NCBI RefSeq assembly: GCF_030295955.1
Contig: NZ_AP027363.1
Location: forward strand, 1,116,001-1,180,000
Source: Thalassotalea agarivorans
GTDB lineage: Bacteria > Pseudomonadota > Gammaproteobacteria > Enterobacterales > Alteromonadaceae
Reading direction: 5' to 3'
DNA: 64,000 bases
A model generated the notes under the pieces. It saw only the letters and a list, made by a program, of their open reading frames with translations, did no database searches and had not been told where the DNA came from. Made by a program: the position numbers and the translations under genes. Position 1 is the first letter of the stretch. The number at the start of each line of letters is the position of its first letter. This document shows positions 16,433 to 26,603 of this stretch, piece by piece.

Positions 16433-17299
16433 TTGTTAAAGCAACGAATCATAACAGCATTAATTTTAGCCCCAGCGGCCATCGCGGCGATATTCTTTTT
16501 GCCATTGCAATGGTTTGCCGCAGTAATTATGGGTTTGATTGCCCTTGGCGCTTGGGAGTGGGGACCTTTGATGGGCTTTGCCAAGAAGCGTCGTCGTTTG
16601 GCGTTTGTATTGACAAACATCGCGTTAGTCGGCGCACTTTGGTTCTTTATTCCACCGGGTGATATTTGGTCACTAACTGGTGAGCTTTCTTGGCAGGTAG
16701 AAGCTATTTTTTGGCTAGCAGTTGCATGGTGGATAGTCTCAGCTTTGCTAACCATTCTATATCCTCGTTGTAGTAAGTTTTGGTCAAGCCATCGCAGTGT
16801 TAGAGGCTTGTTTGGCTGGTTAACGCTAATCCCAACATGGTTGGCATTTATGGCGTTGCGTGCCAGTGACTATACAATAGAGCCTTATCATGGTGCGCAG
16901 TTGCTTCTTGCCTTGTTTATTATGGTTTGGGCTGCTGACATCGGCGCTTATTTTGCTGGTAAGTCATTCGGTAAACATAAACTGATGCCAAATGTTAGCC
17001 CTGGTAAAACTATGGAAGGCATGATTGGTGGTATTGCCTTTGCTTGCCTAATCGTAGCTGCAGGCGGACTAATTTTAAGCTGGACAAGCACTCAATTTAT
17101 AACCGCTTTATGCGTTACAGCAGGTATTAGTATTGTTTCTGTGTTGGGTGATTTAAGCGAAAGCATGCTCAAGCGACAAGCGGGTGTGAAAGATAGTGGT
17201 ACTATACTGCCAGGCCATGGTGGTATTTTAGACAGAATCGATAGCCTAACGGCAACGGCGCCAGTATTTGCGCTTTGTTACGCATTGATAGGCTGGTAG
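16433..17299 (+). CDS. cdsA: Phosphatidate cytidylyltransferase (CDP-diglyceride synthase)
   Basis: An integral membrane enzyme of 288 residues making CDP-diacylglycerol from phosphatidate and CTP. The CdsA signature SVLGDLSESMLKR...KDSGTILPGHGGILDRID is visible near the C-terminus, with about eight transmembrane helices. I choose the TTG at 16433 (reading LLKQRIITALILAP), which has AAGGA 7 nt upstream and matches family N-termini. A longer frame starting at 16352 runs inside uppS and is unlikely. Confidence 0.95.
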   Translation: MLKQRIITALILAPAAIAAIFFLPLQWFAAVIMGLIALGAWEWGPLMGFAKKRRRLAFVLTNIALVGALWFFIPPGDIWSLTGELSWQVEAIFWLAVAWWIVSALLTILYPRCSKFWSSHRSVRGLFGWLTLIPTWLAFMALRASDYTIEPYHGAQLLLALFIMVWAADIGAYFAGKSFGKHKLMPNVSPGKTMEGMIGGIAFACLIVAAGGLILSWTSTQFITALCVTAGISIVSVLGDLSESMLKRQAGVKDSGTILPGHGGILDRIDSLTATAPVFALCYALIGW

Positions 17300-17303
17300 A
17301 TTT

Positions 17304-18518
17304 GTGAAACACGTTTGCGTATTGGGAGCAACAGGCTCTATCGGTTGTAGTACATTAGATGTAATAAGCCGACATCCACAACAATACGCTATTCATAGCC
17401 TCGCTGCGCATACTAATGTAGACACATTATTTGAGCAATGTGTAGCTTTTAAGCCGCAAATTGCTGTGTTAGTTTCTCGCCAACATGCTTTGCAGCTTTC
17501 AGATAAGTTAGCCGAAGCTGATCTCGATATAGAAGTGCGTCATGGCGAACAAGCCCTTATTGATATTGCTCGCGATCAGCAGGTTGACATAGTTATGGCT
17601 GCTATTGTCGGGGCATCTGGTCTATTGCCAACAATGGCGGCTGTTGAAGCTGGCAAAAAAGTATTGTTAGCAAATAAAGAATCCCTTGTTACCTCTGGCC
17701 AGCTATTTATCGACGCATTGGCAACATCCGAAGCAGAACTTATTCCTATTGATAGTGAACACAACGCTATCTATCAGTGTTTACCTCATACCCAACAAGA
17801 CAAAACAGGTCATTGCACACTGAAACAGCAGGGTATTAGCAAACTTATTTTAACGGGTTCAGGCGGACCCTTTAGAACCACTGATTTATCTACGTTTGAC
17901 GATATTACGCCGGAGCAAGCGATAGCTCACCCGAATTGGGATATGGGTAAAAAAATATCGGTAGACTCAGCAACCATGATGAACAAAGGATTAGAGTTTA
18001 TCGAAGCAAAATGGCTGTTTAATGTCGAACCTAACGACATTCAAGTTTTGCTGCACCCTCAAAGTACGATTCACTCTATGGTGCAATATGCCGATGGTAG
18101 CGTGCTTGCTCAGATGGGAAATCCAGACATGAGAACGCCTATTGCGCATGCCTTAGCGTTTCCCGAGCGTATTGATGCTGGAGTCGAGCCGTTAGACTTT
18201 CTAACTGTTAAAGATTTTACCTTTGAAGCACCTGATTTTGAACGTTACCCAAATCTTAAATTAGCTATTGAAGCGTGCGGTCTTGGACAGGCTGCTTGTA
18301 CTGCACTAAATGCAGCTAATGAAGTAGCAGTAGACGCTTTTTTACGTCATCGCATTAAATTTACAGATATTGCAAAAGTGAATGAACTTACCATGCGTGA
18401 GTTTGTCTCATATTCAATAACGCAAATAGAAGATGTACTTTCCGTGGATAAAGACGCTAGACAACATGCAACAACAGTTGTCGAATCACTTACCGTTTCA
18501 CTAGAGCAGACACAATAA
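17304..18518 (+). CDS. dxr: 1-deoxy-D-xylulose-5-phosphate reductoisomerase
   Basis: The second enzyme of the non-mevalonate isoprenoid pathway (404 residues), NADPH- and metal-dependent. The nucleotide-binding GATGSIGCSTLDVI is at the N-terminus. The metal/substrate region IDSEHNAIYQCL, the flexible loop HPNWDMGKKISVDSATMMNK (20 residues) and the GLEFIEAKWLF segment are present. The start is GTG, 4 nt after cdsA, and rseP starts 1 nt after the dxr stop. It supplies precursors for the neighbouring uppS. Confidence 0.97.
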   Translation: MKHVCVLGATGSIGCSTLDVISRHPQQYAIHSLAAHTNVDTLFEQCVAFKPQIAVLVSRQHALQLSDKLAEADLDIEVRHGEQALIDIARDQQVDIVMAAIVGASGLLPTMAAVEAGKKVLLANKESLVTSGQLFIDALATSEAELIPIDSEHNAIYQCLPHTQQDKTGHCTLKQQGISKLILTGSGGPFRTTDLSTFDDITPEQAIAHPNWDMGKKISVDSATMMNKGLEFIEAKWLFNVEPNDIQVLLHPQSTIHSMVQYADGSVLAQMGNPDMRTPIAHALAFPERIDAGVEPLDFLTVKDFTFEAPDFERYPNLKLAIEACGLGQAACTALNAANEVAVDAFLRHRIKFTDIAKVNELTMREFVSYSITQIEDVLSVDKDARQHATTVVESLTVSLEQTQ

Positions 18519-18519
18519 C

Positions 18520-19875
18520 ATGATAGAACTATTGTGGAATATCGGCTCATTTGTGGTGTGTTTAGGCATCCTAATTACTGTGCACGAGTATGGTCACTTT
18601 TGGGTAGCTCGTAAAAACGGTATTAAAGTGGAACGCTTTTCTATTGGCTTTGGTAAAGCCCTGTGGCGTAAAACTGACAAGCAGGGTACCGAATATGTCG
18701 TTGCAGCAATTCCGCTAGGTGGTTATGTCAAAATGCTCGACGAACGAGTGGATGACGTTGCAGAAGAAGATAAACCCCACGCGTTCAATAACAAATCGGT
18801 TTATCAACGCATAGCGGTTGTATCCGCAGGGCCAATAGCAAACTTTATTTTTGCGATTTTTGCTTTCTATTTGATGTTTTTAATCGGTGTACCCAGCGTA
18901 AAACCAGTGGTGCAGTCGACGCAGCCGAACAGCATTGCGGCAACAGCAAATATTCCAACCGACCTTGAGATAATTCAAGTAGGGAAGAAAAAGACAGAAA
19001 ATTGGCGAGCTGTGAACATGGCCTTGGTAAGTCACATTGGCGAACCTAGCATTGTAATACAAGGCATTGAGCCCGGTAATACCGTCGCTAAAGAGTATCG
19101 TTTAGATACTCGCAACTGGCAGTATTCTCCTGAAAAGGAGTCAGCAATCACTAGCTTAGGATTAAACCTCGTTGGTGTAACTGTGCTGGCAGAGCTTGCA
19201 ACTGTCGAGGCAGGTAGTCCTGCCGATAATGCTGGCCTACAAATTGGTGACAAATTGCTATCAATTAATGGTGAGTCAGTAGAGGGAGATTGGTATACTT
19301 TTTCGCAACGTTTAAGGGAATTCCCAAATACTGCGATAGATGTTGGCATTGAGCGGGCTGGAGAAACCTTGACTGTGTCGGTGGTACCAGCAGCATATGA
19401 CACCGGTGACAAAGTGGTGGGCTATTTAGGTGTTAGGCCTAAAGTGGAGCCAGTACCAGATGAATATCGCTATACCATGCGTTATTCAATCATAGATTCG
19501 GTTGGGAAAAGTATTGAACGAACTTGGGATTTAATTGTCCTTAGTTTGCAGATGATTGGTAAATTGATCACTGGCGATGTGTCAGTGAAAAATTTAAGTG
19601 GTCCTATCGCGATTGCACAAGGTGCAGGTGACAGTGCTGGTTACGGAATTGTCTATTTTTTAGGCTTTTTGGCGTTAATTAGCATTAATTTAGGAATAAT
19701 TAACCTTTTACCGCTTCCAGTACTTGATGGCGGGCACTTACTCTATTATCTTGTAGAGCTTTTAACAGGGAAGCCCGTTCCGGAACGTGTTCAGGAAGTT
19801 GGATTTAGGATTGGCGCCATAGTACTTTTAGCGCTAATGAGTATTGCATTGTTTAACGATTTATCGCGCTTGTAG
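18520..19875 (+). CDS. rseP: Site-2 zinc protease RseP
   Basis: A 451-residue intramembrane metalloprotease that cleaves anti-sigma factor RseA (sigma-E response) and signal peptide remnants. The HExxH zinc motif is in ITVHEYGHFWVAR (first transmembrane helix), the LDG motif in PLPVLDGGHLLYY. Periplasmic PDZ repeats lie between (about residues 125-310, including AGSPADNAGLQIGDKLLSIN). Four membrane segments are expected. bamA follows directly, linking envelope-stress proteolysis with outer-membrane assembly. Confidence 0.96.
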   Translation: MIELLWNIGSFVVCLGILITVHEYGHFWVARKNGIKVERFSIGFGKALWRKTDKQGTEYVVAAIPLGGYVKMLDERVDDVAEEDKPHAFNNKSVYQRIAVVSAGPIANFIFAIFAFYLMFLIGVPSVKPVVQSTQPNSIAATANIPTDLEIIQVGKKKTENWRAVNMALVSHIGEPSIVIQGIEPGNTVAKEYRLDTRNWQYSPEKESAITSLGLNLVGVTVLAELATVEAGSPADNAGLQIGDKLLSINGESVEGDWYTFSQRLREFPNTAIDVGIERAGETLTVSVVPAAYDTGDKVVGYLGVRPKVEPVPDEYRYTMRYSIIDSVGKSIERTWDLIVLSLQMIGKLITGDVSVKNLSGPIAIAQGAGDSAGYGIVYFLGFLALISINLGIINLLPLPVLDGGHLLYYLVELLTGKPVPERVQEVGFRIGAIVLLALMSIALFNDLSRL

Positions 19876-19896
19876 CAGTTAGTAAAGATTAGATTT

Positions 19897-22365
19897 ATGA
19901 TAAGAAAAATTGCCTTAGCCGTTCTATTGGCCGTATCGGGTACAGAAGTTAGAGCAGCGGACTCTTTTCAAGTAGAAGATATAGAGATTCGAGGGTTGCA
20001 ACGAGTAGCACTAGGTGCTGCGCTGACGCATATTCCTTTTAACGTTGGCGATACGTTAAATAAATTCCGTATTTCCCAATCGATCAAGTCATTGTATAAG
20101 TCAGGTCACTTCAACGATATCACAGTATATCGCGAAGGTAACCGCTTGGTTTATCGAGTCAGAGAACGTGAGACCATCAGTGAAATCATCTTTGATGGCA
20201 ACAAAGACTTAAAAGACGAACAATTAATTGAAAGCTTAGACGGAAATAATATCCGTGTAGGTGAAACGCTAGACCGCACTGTTATTTCAGGTATAGAAAT
20301 GGGTCTAGAGGACTTTTACCATAGTGTTGGTAAATACAACGCAGATGTAAAAACAGAAATCACCCATTTACCACGTAACCGTGTAAACATTAAGTTTGTA
20401 TTTAATGAAGGCGATGCTGCAGCAATAAAACAAATTAACATCGTTGGTAACGAACTATTTACTGACGCAGAGTTACTTGAAGACTTTGAATTAACCTCTG
20501 ACTCGCCGTGGTGGAACTTCATGGCGCAAGATCGCTACCAAAAGCAAACCTTGCAAGGGGACATGGAAAAAGTCGAAAGTTACTATCTTGATCGCGGTTA
20601 CTTGCGCTTTGCAGTAGACTCTACGCAAGTATCGATGACGCCAGACAAAGAAAAAGTCTATATCACCATGAATGTAACTGAAGGTGAGCAATACACCATC
20701 AGTGGCGTTGACTTTGTCGGTAACATGGCGGGTTTTGAAAGCACTATTCGTGCGTTAAACCCTATTCGTCCAGACAAACTGTACAATGGTGCGCTTGTTA
20801 CCTATACCGAAGAAATGATCAGTAAGTTCTTAGGTCGCTTCGGTTACGCTTATCCAAAAGTTACCACGATTCCTGAAATTAATGATGACGACAAAACCGT
20901 TAAGCTATCTATTTCAGTTGACCCTGGTAAACGTATCTACGTAGAACGTATCAACTTCCAAGGTAATGACGTTACCGCAGACCGCGTACTTCGTCGTGAA
21001 ATGCGTCAGTTAGAAGGTGCGTGGTTGTCAAACAGTCAGGTGGAAGGTTCTAAGCTCTGGTTACAGCGTCTTCCATATATCGAATCTGTTGAATTTGAAA
21101 CTAATCAAATACCAGGTGAAGACGACTTAGTTGAAGTAGATTTTACGGTTAAAGAACAACCATCTGGTTCATTTACTGCCGGTGTTGGTTATGGTTCAAC
21201 AACAAAGCTCAGCTTAAATGCTGGTATTCAACAAAATAACTTCTTGGGTACAGGTAATCAGTTAGGCTTAAGCGTAAATACAGTCAGTTATTCTCGCTCA
21301 GCTCAGATTTCTTATACCGACCCTTATTTTACCGTTGACGGCATCTCGCTTGGTGGTCAGATATTCTATAACCAGTTTGATGCGGGCTCAGCTAACCTTG
21401 TTCAATATAACAACAAAACCTATGGTGTAGGCTTAAACCTTGGTTTCCCAATCGACGAATATATTCGATTAAATTTTGGTGTAGGTTACAAACACAACGG
21501 TATTACGCAACTGCAAACCTATGAGCAAATTGCTAGGTTCTATGAAATTTACGCCGATCCGAACGATCCAGATGGCGGCTTAGAGTTTAAGAACTTCGAT
21601 TTAAATGCGGGCATTTCACGCGTTACGTTAAACCGTGGTACCTTCCCAACGGCTGGTTCATCACAACGTTTAAATGTGAAAATGACTACGCCAAACTCTG
21701 ACGTTCAGTATTTTAAAGTTAACCTTGATACTAAGTGGTATTTCCCATTATCGAACGACCAGAAGTGGACAGTATTGACGCGCTTTAGAGCGGGTTATGG
21801 TAACGGCTACGGTACTGTAGACGGTAACGACCAAATTTTACCTTTCTGGGAAAACTTCAGAGCGGGTGGTTCTGAAACCCTTCGTGGTTTCGAAACAAAC
21901 ATTGTTGGTCCTCGTGCCATCTTCCGTTACCCAGTATGTGTACCAGGCTCTCCAGATCCTGCCGCAGGTGGTAACGTTTGTTTGAGTCCAGATCAAGATA
22001 TCATCGATGTTTCACAACGAAGTGTTGGTGGTAATGCCATGATTCTAGGTGGTGTGGAGTTAATCGTTCCAACCCCATTCTTAGATGAAAGCTACGCAAG
22101 TAGTGTACGTACGAGTCTTTTTGTTGATGTAGGTAACGTTTGGGATACAGAGTTCAACATCGATGATTATGCAGATTTGCCGGAAGATCAGTTTGACTTA
22201 CTAGCTGATTTCTCGGATATTGGTCGCTTTAGAAGTTCAGCAGGTCTTTCTGTCCAGTGGATTTCACCAATGGGACCAATGATATTTAGTTTTGCTAAGG
22301 CGATTCGTGAAGAGCCAGGTGATGATACCTCATTCTTTAGTTTCAACATTGGTAAAACGTTCTAA
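19897..22365 (+). CDS. bamA: Outer membrane protein assembly factor BamA
   Basis: The 822-residue core of the BAM complex, which inserts beta-barrel proteins into the outer membrane. A signal peptide (about residues 1-20, ending VRA-ADS) precedes five POTRA domains (about 22-420). The 16-strand barrel follows, with the conserved loop-6 motif in the form SETLRGFETN. It ends with a C-terminal aromatic (NIGKTF). Upstream rseP and downstream skp are its usual neighbours. Expression is typically sigma-E linked; no sigma-E site was assigned. Confidence 0.97.
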   Translation: MIRKIALAVLLAVSGTEVRAADSFQVEDIEIRGLQRVALGAALTHIPFNVGDTLNKFRISQSIKSLYKSGHFNDITVYREGNRLVYRVRERETISEIIFDGNKDLKDEQLIESLDGNNIRVGETLDRTVISGIEMGLEDFYHSVGKYNADVKTEITHLPRNRVNIKFVFNEGDAAAIKQINIVGNELFTDAELLEDFELTSDSPWWNFMAQDRYQKQTLQGDMEKVESYYLDRGYLRFAVDSTQVSMTPDKEKVYITMNVTEGEQYTISGVDFVGNMAGFESTIRALNPIRPDKLYNGALVTYTEEMISKFLGRFGYAYPKVTTIPEINDDDKTVKLSISVDPGKRIYVERINFQGNDVTADRVLRREMRQLEGAWLSNSQVEGSKLWLQRLPYIESVEFETNQIPGEDDLVEVDFTVKEQPSGSFTAGVGYGSTTKLSLNAGIQQNNFLGTGNQLGLSVNTVSYSRSAQISYTDPYFTVDGISLGGQIFYNQFDAGSANLVQYNNKTYGVGLNLGFPIDEYIRLNFGVGYKHNGITQLQTYEQIARFYEIYADPNDPDGGLEFKNFDLNAGISRVTLNRGTFPTAGSSQRLNVKMTTPNSDVQYFKVNLDTKWYFPLSNDQKWTVLTRFRAGYGNGYGTVDGNDQILPFWENFRAGGSETLRGFETNIVGPRAIFRYPVCVPGSPDPAAGGNVCLSPDQDIIDVSQRSVGGNAMILGGVELIVPTPFLDESYASSVRTSLFVDVGNVWDTEFNIDDYADLPEDQFDLLADFSDIGRFRSSAGLSVQWISPMGPMIFSFAKAIREEPGDDTSFFSFNIGKTF

Positions 22366-22419
22366 CAATAAAAACAATGTAGACAATAAGTCGGAAAGTT
22401 AATTTTTTAGGAGAAAACA

Positions 22420-22962
22420 TTGAAAAAGTTTTATAAGTCAATTGCTTTAGTAGTAGCAGCTTCAGGATTATTGTTTGCTAACGCTGCTATGGCAGCAGAT
22501 AAAGTCGCTGTAGTTAATATGCAAAAAATTATGCAGCAAATTCCTCAAACAGCAGCGATGCAGCAAGCATTGCAAGTTGAGTTCAAAGACGAAACAGCTG
22601 AATTAGAGCAGTTGCAAAAAGATTTTGAATATCAAAGAACAAAGCTTGAAAAAGAAGGCTTCGACGAAAATGATAAGCAAAAAATGGCTACGCTTAACAA
22701 AGAGCAAACCGATGAGCTTAAAAAGAAGCTAGCTAAAATGTATCAAGAGCTTCAGCAAAAAAATGGTGCATTCCAACAAAAAGCACAAGCTCGTCAAAAC
22801 GAAGAGCTAAGCAAGCTTGGAGCATTAGTTAAGCAAGCTGTTGATCAAGTTGCAGCTAAAGAAAAAATCGACGTTGTACTGCAGCAACAAGCGGTTATGT
22901 ATGTTAACCCAGATTTAGATATCTCAGACAAAGTGGTCGAAGCAGTAAGTAAGCTAAACTAA
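22420..22962 (+). CDS. skp: Periplasmic chaperone Skp/OmpH
   Basis: A 180-residue periplasmic holdase that escorts unfolded outer-membrane proteins to BamA. A clear signal peptide (MKKFYKSIALVVAASGLLFA...AMAA) is followed by a small beta segment (KVAVVNMQKIMQQIP) and a long charged, Gln/Lys-rich coiled-coil arm, the Skp jellyfish tentacle. The start is TTG with TAGGAG upstream. A strong terminator follows, separating it from lpxD, which therefore may have its own promoter. Confidence 0.95.
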   Translation: MKKFYKSIALVVAASGLLFANAAMAADKVAVVNMQKIMQQIPQTAAMQQALQVEFKDETAELEQLQKDFEYQRTKLEKEGFDENDKQKMATLNKEQTDELKKKLAKMYQELQQKNGAFQQKAQARQNEELSKLGALVKQAVDQVAAKEKIDVVLQQQAVMYVNPDLDISDKVVEAVSKLN

Positions 22963-22984
22963 GATAAACTATTGTCGTTTCAGT

Positions 22985-23013
22985 AAAAAGCCCACTAAAA
23001 CGTGGGCTTTTTT
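22985..23013 (+). terminator. Rho-independent terminator after skp
   Basis: AAAAAGCCCAC-taaaac-GTGGGCTTTTTT is an 11-bp stem plus T-run. Confidence 0.92.
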
Positions 23014-23178
23014 GTAACTGTTACACCCTTATCGATGTCCGTTTGATAATACAGAAAGTGATCACTTTACGTGTTGGCAGCATACTTGTTGCGAAATAAT
23101 TCACGACATATTGGTATGCCAAGGCAAATTTTCTGTTAAAATATCAACATCATAAAAAATAAAGAGGTTAATAGTTGA

Positions 23179-24195
23179 ATGTCCTTTAGCTTAGCAGAGC
23201 TCGCTCAAAAAATAGGCGCAGATGTTCAAGGCGATGCATCAATCACGGTGCAGCGTTTAGCAACATTGGCGCACGCAGGTGAAGGCGACATTGCATTCCT
23301 TGCAAATACTAAGTATAAGTCTCAATTAGTCTCTACCCAGGCTTCAGCGGTAATTATTTCAGCCGATGTAGCACAAGATTGCCCCACCAATGCGTTAATT
23401 ATGAAAGATCCTTATTTAGGGTTTGCGCAAGTTGCACAGCTACTAGACGATACACCTGCTCCGGCAACTAATATTGCTGAATCAGCTGTTATCGATGCTA
23501 GCGCTACGTTAGGCAGTAATGTCGCTATTGGCGCCAACGCTGTTATTGAAGCGGGTGTTGTACTTGGTGATAATGTTGTTATCGGTGCAAATTGCTTTGT
23601 TGGTAAACAAGCAAAGATTGGTGATGGTACTAAACTATGGGCCAATGTTAGTATTTATCACAAAGTTGTTATGGGCAAAAACTGTCTTGTGCAAGCGAAT
23701 ACCGTGATAGGTTCTGATGGTTTTGGTTATGCCAACCACCAGGGTAACTGGGTCAAAATTCCACAGCTTGGCAGTGTGGTAATAGGTGATAACGTCGAAA
23801 TAGGCGCAGGTACGACAATTGATCGTGGCGCACTCGACGACACTCAAATTCATGATGGCGTGATTATCGATAATCAGGTTCAAATTGCTCACAATGTGGT
23901 GATTGGTCAAAACACCGCAGTGGCAGGCAGTACAGGTATAGCAGGTAGTACAGTTGTTGGTAAAAATTGTATTTTTGGTGGTAACGTTGGTGTAAATGGT
24001 CATATAGAAATTGCTGATGGTAGCGTATTTACTGGTATGGCTATGGTCACTAAATCGACTACTGCACCAGGTGTTTATTCGTCTGGAATGCCAGCAGCCC
24101 CAAGCCGCGAATGGAGCAAAATGAACGCACGTATTAGAAAATTACCAGATATTATGGCTAAACTTAAAGAGTTGGAAAAACAACTAAAAGATTAG
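23179..24195 (+). CDS. lpxD: UDP-3-O-acylglucosamine N-acyltransferase
   Basis: The third step of lipid A synthesis: N-acylation of UDP-3-O-acyl-glucosamine by acyl-ACP. The 338-residue protein has an N-terminal uridine-binding domain (1-100). A left-handed beta-helix of hexapeptide repeats (about 105-310) follows, with the catalytic-His region [12 protein letters not shown], and then a C-terminal helical ACP-binding tail ([20 protein letters not shown]). The preceding 216 nt includes the skp terminator and an AT-rich promoter-like region (TAAAAT near 23143). Confidence 0.97.
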   Translation: MSFSLAELAQKIGADVQGDASITVQRLATLAHAGEGDIAFLANTKYKSQLVSTQASAVIISADVAQDCPTNALIMKDPYLGFAQVAQLLDDTPAPATNIAESAVIDASATLGSNVAIGANAVIEAGVVLGDNVVIGANCFVGKQAKIGDGTKLWANVSIYHKVVMGKNCLVQANTVIGSDGFGYANHQGNWVKIPQLGSVVIGDNVEIGAGTTIDRGALDDTQIHDGVIIDNQVQIAHNVVIGQNTAVAGSTGIAGSTVVGKNCIFGGNVGVNGHIEIADGSVFTGMAMVTKSTTAPGVYSSGMPAAPSREWSKMNARIRKLPDIMAKLKELEKQLKD

Positions 24196-24220
24196 CGGTC
24201 TAGTAAAAAGGGAGTTGAAT

Positions 24221-24673
24221 TTGGAAACGACAAATAACGTTATTGATATAGAAGAGATCCAAACACTAATACCACATCGTTATCCGATGTTATTGGTGGA
24301 TCGAGTTTTGGATTGGGAGTCAGGTAAGAGCTTACACGCGATTAAAAACATTACCTTCAATGAACCTGTGTTTCAGGGGCATTTCCCAAGTTTCTCGATT
24401 TTTCCTGGCGTCATGATTTTAGAAGCGTTAGCGCAAGCGACCGGTATTTTGGGTTTTAAAACGCATCAAGATCAAGCAGGCAAAGAATTGTATTTGTTTG
24501 CATCGATAGATAACGCTAGATTTAAAAAGCCAGTAGTGCCTGGCGATACCATGCATTTGCATGTCGAATTTATTAAAGAGCGCCGTGGTATGTGGAAGTT
24601 TTACGGTGAAGCAAAGGTTGACGGCAAGGTAGTATGTTCAGCCGATTTAATGTGTGCAAGAAGAGAACTATAA
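24221..24673 (+). CDS. fabZ: 3-hydroxyacyl-ACP dehydratase FabZ
   Basis: A hot-dog-fold dehydratase (150 residues) that removes water from beta-hydroxyacyl-ACP in fatty acid elongation. It competes with LpxA for the shared substrate. The motif [13 protein letters not shown] and the catalytic His/Glu region [21 protein letters not shown] (positions about 57-77) are clear. I place the start at the TTG at 24221, 6 nt after AAGGGAG. The TTG at 24215 touches that site. lpxA begins 4 nt after the stop. Confidence 0.96.
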   Translation: METTNNVIDIEEIQTLIPHRYPMLLVDRVLDWESGKSLHAIKNITFNEPVFQGHFPSFSIFPGVMILEALAQATGILGFKTHQDQAGKELYLFASIDNARFKKPVVPGDTMHLHVEFIKERRGMWKFYGEAKVDGKVVCSADLMCARREL

Positions 24674-24677
24674 CAAA

Positions 24678-25448
24678 GTGATACACCCGCAAGCGATAAT
24701 TGAACCAGGTGCCAAAGTAGGCAATAACGTTACCATAGGTCCTTGGACTTACATTGGTAATGATGTTGTCATTGGCGACGATTGTGTGATTCATTCACAT
24801 GTAGTCATTAAAGGCCCCACCGAAATAGGTAAGGGCAATCGTGTTTTTCAATTTGCGACGCTTGGCGAAGAATGCCAAGATTTAAAATACAACAACGAGC
24901 CGACCAAGCTGATTATCGGTGACAATAATACCTTCCGCGAATGTTGTACTGTACATCGCGGTACTATTCAAGATGAAGGTATCACGCGCATTGGTAGTAA
25001 TAACTTGTTCATGGCATATACACATGTTGCCCATGACTGTGTTGTCGGTGACAACTGTATTTTGGCTAACAATGCCTCTATTGCGGGTCATGTTCATGTT
25101 GGCAATCATGCCATTATCGGCGGCATGGCGGGTGTACATCAGTTTTGTAAGATCGGTGAGCATGCCTTTATTGCAGCAACATCTACCGTGCTACGAGATG
25201 TGCCACCTTATGTCATGGCGTCTGGCAACCCGGCGGGTCCCTTTGGCTTGAATAGTGAAGGGCTTAAACGTCGCGGTTTTGATAAAGACGCTATCACAGC
25301 AGTGAAACGTTCTTATCGACTGCTTTATCGCAAAGGGCTTACCCTAGACAACGCGGTAGAAGAGATTACCACACAATATGGTCAGTTCCCTGAAGTACAA
25401 AGATTCCTTGAGTTTATCAAACACTCTGACCGTGGATTAGCACGTTAA
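24678..25448 (+). CDS. lpxA: UDP-N-acetylglucosamine acyltransferase
   Basis: The first enzyme of lipid A synthesis, transferring a hydroxyacyl chain to UDP-GlcNAc. The beta-helix of hexapeptide repeats fills residues 1-190, with the catalytic His region AYTHVAHDCVVGDNC and GMAGVHQFCKIG. A C-terminal helical bundle follows. I use the GTG at 24678 (VIHPQAIIEPGAKVG), giving 256 residues against 262 in E. coli. A longer reading from 24654 would overlap the end of fabZ. lpxB starts 3 nt after its stop. Confidence 0.94.
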   Translation: MIHPQAIIEPGAKVGNNVTIGPWTYIGNDVVIGDDCVIHSHVVIKGPTEIGKGNRVFQFATLGEECQDLKYNNEPTKLIIGDNNTFRECCTVHRGTIQDEGITRIGSNNLFMAYTHVAHDCVVGDNCILANNASIAGHVHVGNHAIIGGMAGVHQFCKIGEHAFIAATSTVLRDVPPYVMASGNPAGPFGLNSEGLKRRGFDKDAITAVKRSYRLLYRKGLTLDNAVEEITTQYGQFPEVQRFLEFIKHSDRGLAR

Positions 25449-25451
25449 TCT

Positions 25452-26600
25452 ATGACTGAAACTGAACAAAGATCTCAGCCAGTGTTTGCCATGATTGTTG
25501 GTGAACACTCGGGTGATACCCTTGGTGTCGGCTTAATGAAAGCCCTAAAAGAGCACTACCCACAAGCAAGTTTTGTGGGCATTGGTGGCCCTAAAATGAT
25601 CGCTGAAGGTTTTGACAGCCTATTTGCGATGGAAGAGCTTGCTGTCATGGGGATTTTTGAAGTGCTCGGTCGTTTAAGGCGTTTACTTCATATCAGAAAG
25701 ACCGTGGTAAAGCATTTTAAGGCATTGCAGCCTGATGTGTTTATTGGCATAGATGCCCCCGATTTTAATATTCCGGTTGAATTAAAGCTCAAACAGTCAG
25801 GCATTAAGACAGTCCATTACGTCAGTCCTTCTGTGTGGGCGTGGCGAGAAAAACGCGTATTTAAAATAGCTGCTGCCACGGATATGGTGCTAGCGTTACT
25901 GCCGTTTGAAAAAGCCTTTTATGATAAACACGACGTACCTTGTACCTTTGTAGGTCACCCATTAGCCGATGACATTCCGCTAACATCAGATCAAGCGCAA
26001 GCGAGAAATCAGCTATCGTTAGAGCCATCAGGTAAACTATTAGCACTAATGCCAGGAAGTCGCTCAAGCGAATTAACCAAGTTAGTAGAGCCTTTTTTAC
26101 AAAGCGCGCAGCAATTATTTGAACAAGATAAGACCTTACAATTTGTTGTTCCCATGATTAGTGAGCAACGTGCAGAACAATTTGAAGCGCTCAAGCAAGA
26201 GATCGCGCCTGAGTTGCCAGTATCTGTTATTGTAGGGGAAACACAAAAAGTAATGGCTGCGAGTGATTGTTTGCTAACTGCCTCCGGTACCGTGACATTA
26301 GAGGCGGCATTGATAAAGCGCCCTATGGTTATTACTTACAAATTCAATTGGCTGACTTACCAAGTAGGTAAACGTTTAGTCAACGTTGAATGGTTTTCAT
26401 TGCCTAACTTATTGGCCAATAAAACCCTGGTGCCAGAGCTGTTGCAAGATGAAGTAACAGTAGACAACATTGTGCCTTTGTTAAAAGAAAGGCTGTATGA
26501 TAATCAAGAAGACTTAACCGCCGCATTTACCGAAATTCATCAGGTATTAAAGCAAGATGCGAGTAAACAAGCCGCTCAGGCTGTAGTAGATTTACTGTAA
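25452..26600 (+). CDS. lpxB: Lipid-A-disaccharide synthase
   Basis: A GT19 glycosyltransferase (382 residues) joining UDP-diacylglucosamine and lipid X into the lipid A disaccharide at the inner membrane. The N-terminal GEHSGDTLGVGLMKAL, the GIDAPDFNIPVE motif and the C-terminal donor-binding stretch LTASGTVTLEAAL are family hallmarks. It lies 3 nt after lpxA, with rnhB 3 nt after it, so the lpxD-fabZ-lpxA-lpxB-rnhB-dnaE series is tightly packed. Confidence 0.97.
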   Translation: MTETEQRSQPVFAMIVGEHSGDTLGVGLMKALKEHYPQASFVGIGGPKMIAEGFDSLFAMEELAVMGIFEVLGRLRRLLHIRKTVVKHFKALQPDVFIGIDAPDFNIPVELKLKQSGIKTVHYVSPSVWAWREKRVFKIAAATDMVLALLPFEKAFYDKHDVPCTFVGHPLADDIPLTSDQAQARNQLSLEPSGKLLALMPGSRSSELTKLVEPFLQSAQQLFEQDKTLQFVVPMISEQRAEQFEALKQEIAPELPVSVIVGETQKVMAASDCLLTASGTVTLEAALIKRPMVITYKFNWLTYQVGKRLVNVEWFSLPNLLANKTLVPELLQDEVTVDNIVPLLKERLYDNQEDLTAAFTEIHQVLKQDASKQAAQAVVDLL

Positions 26601-26603
26601 TTT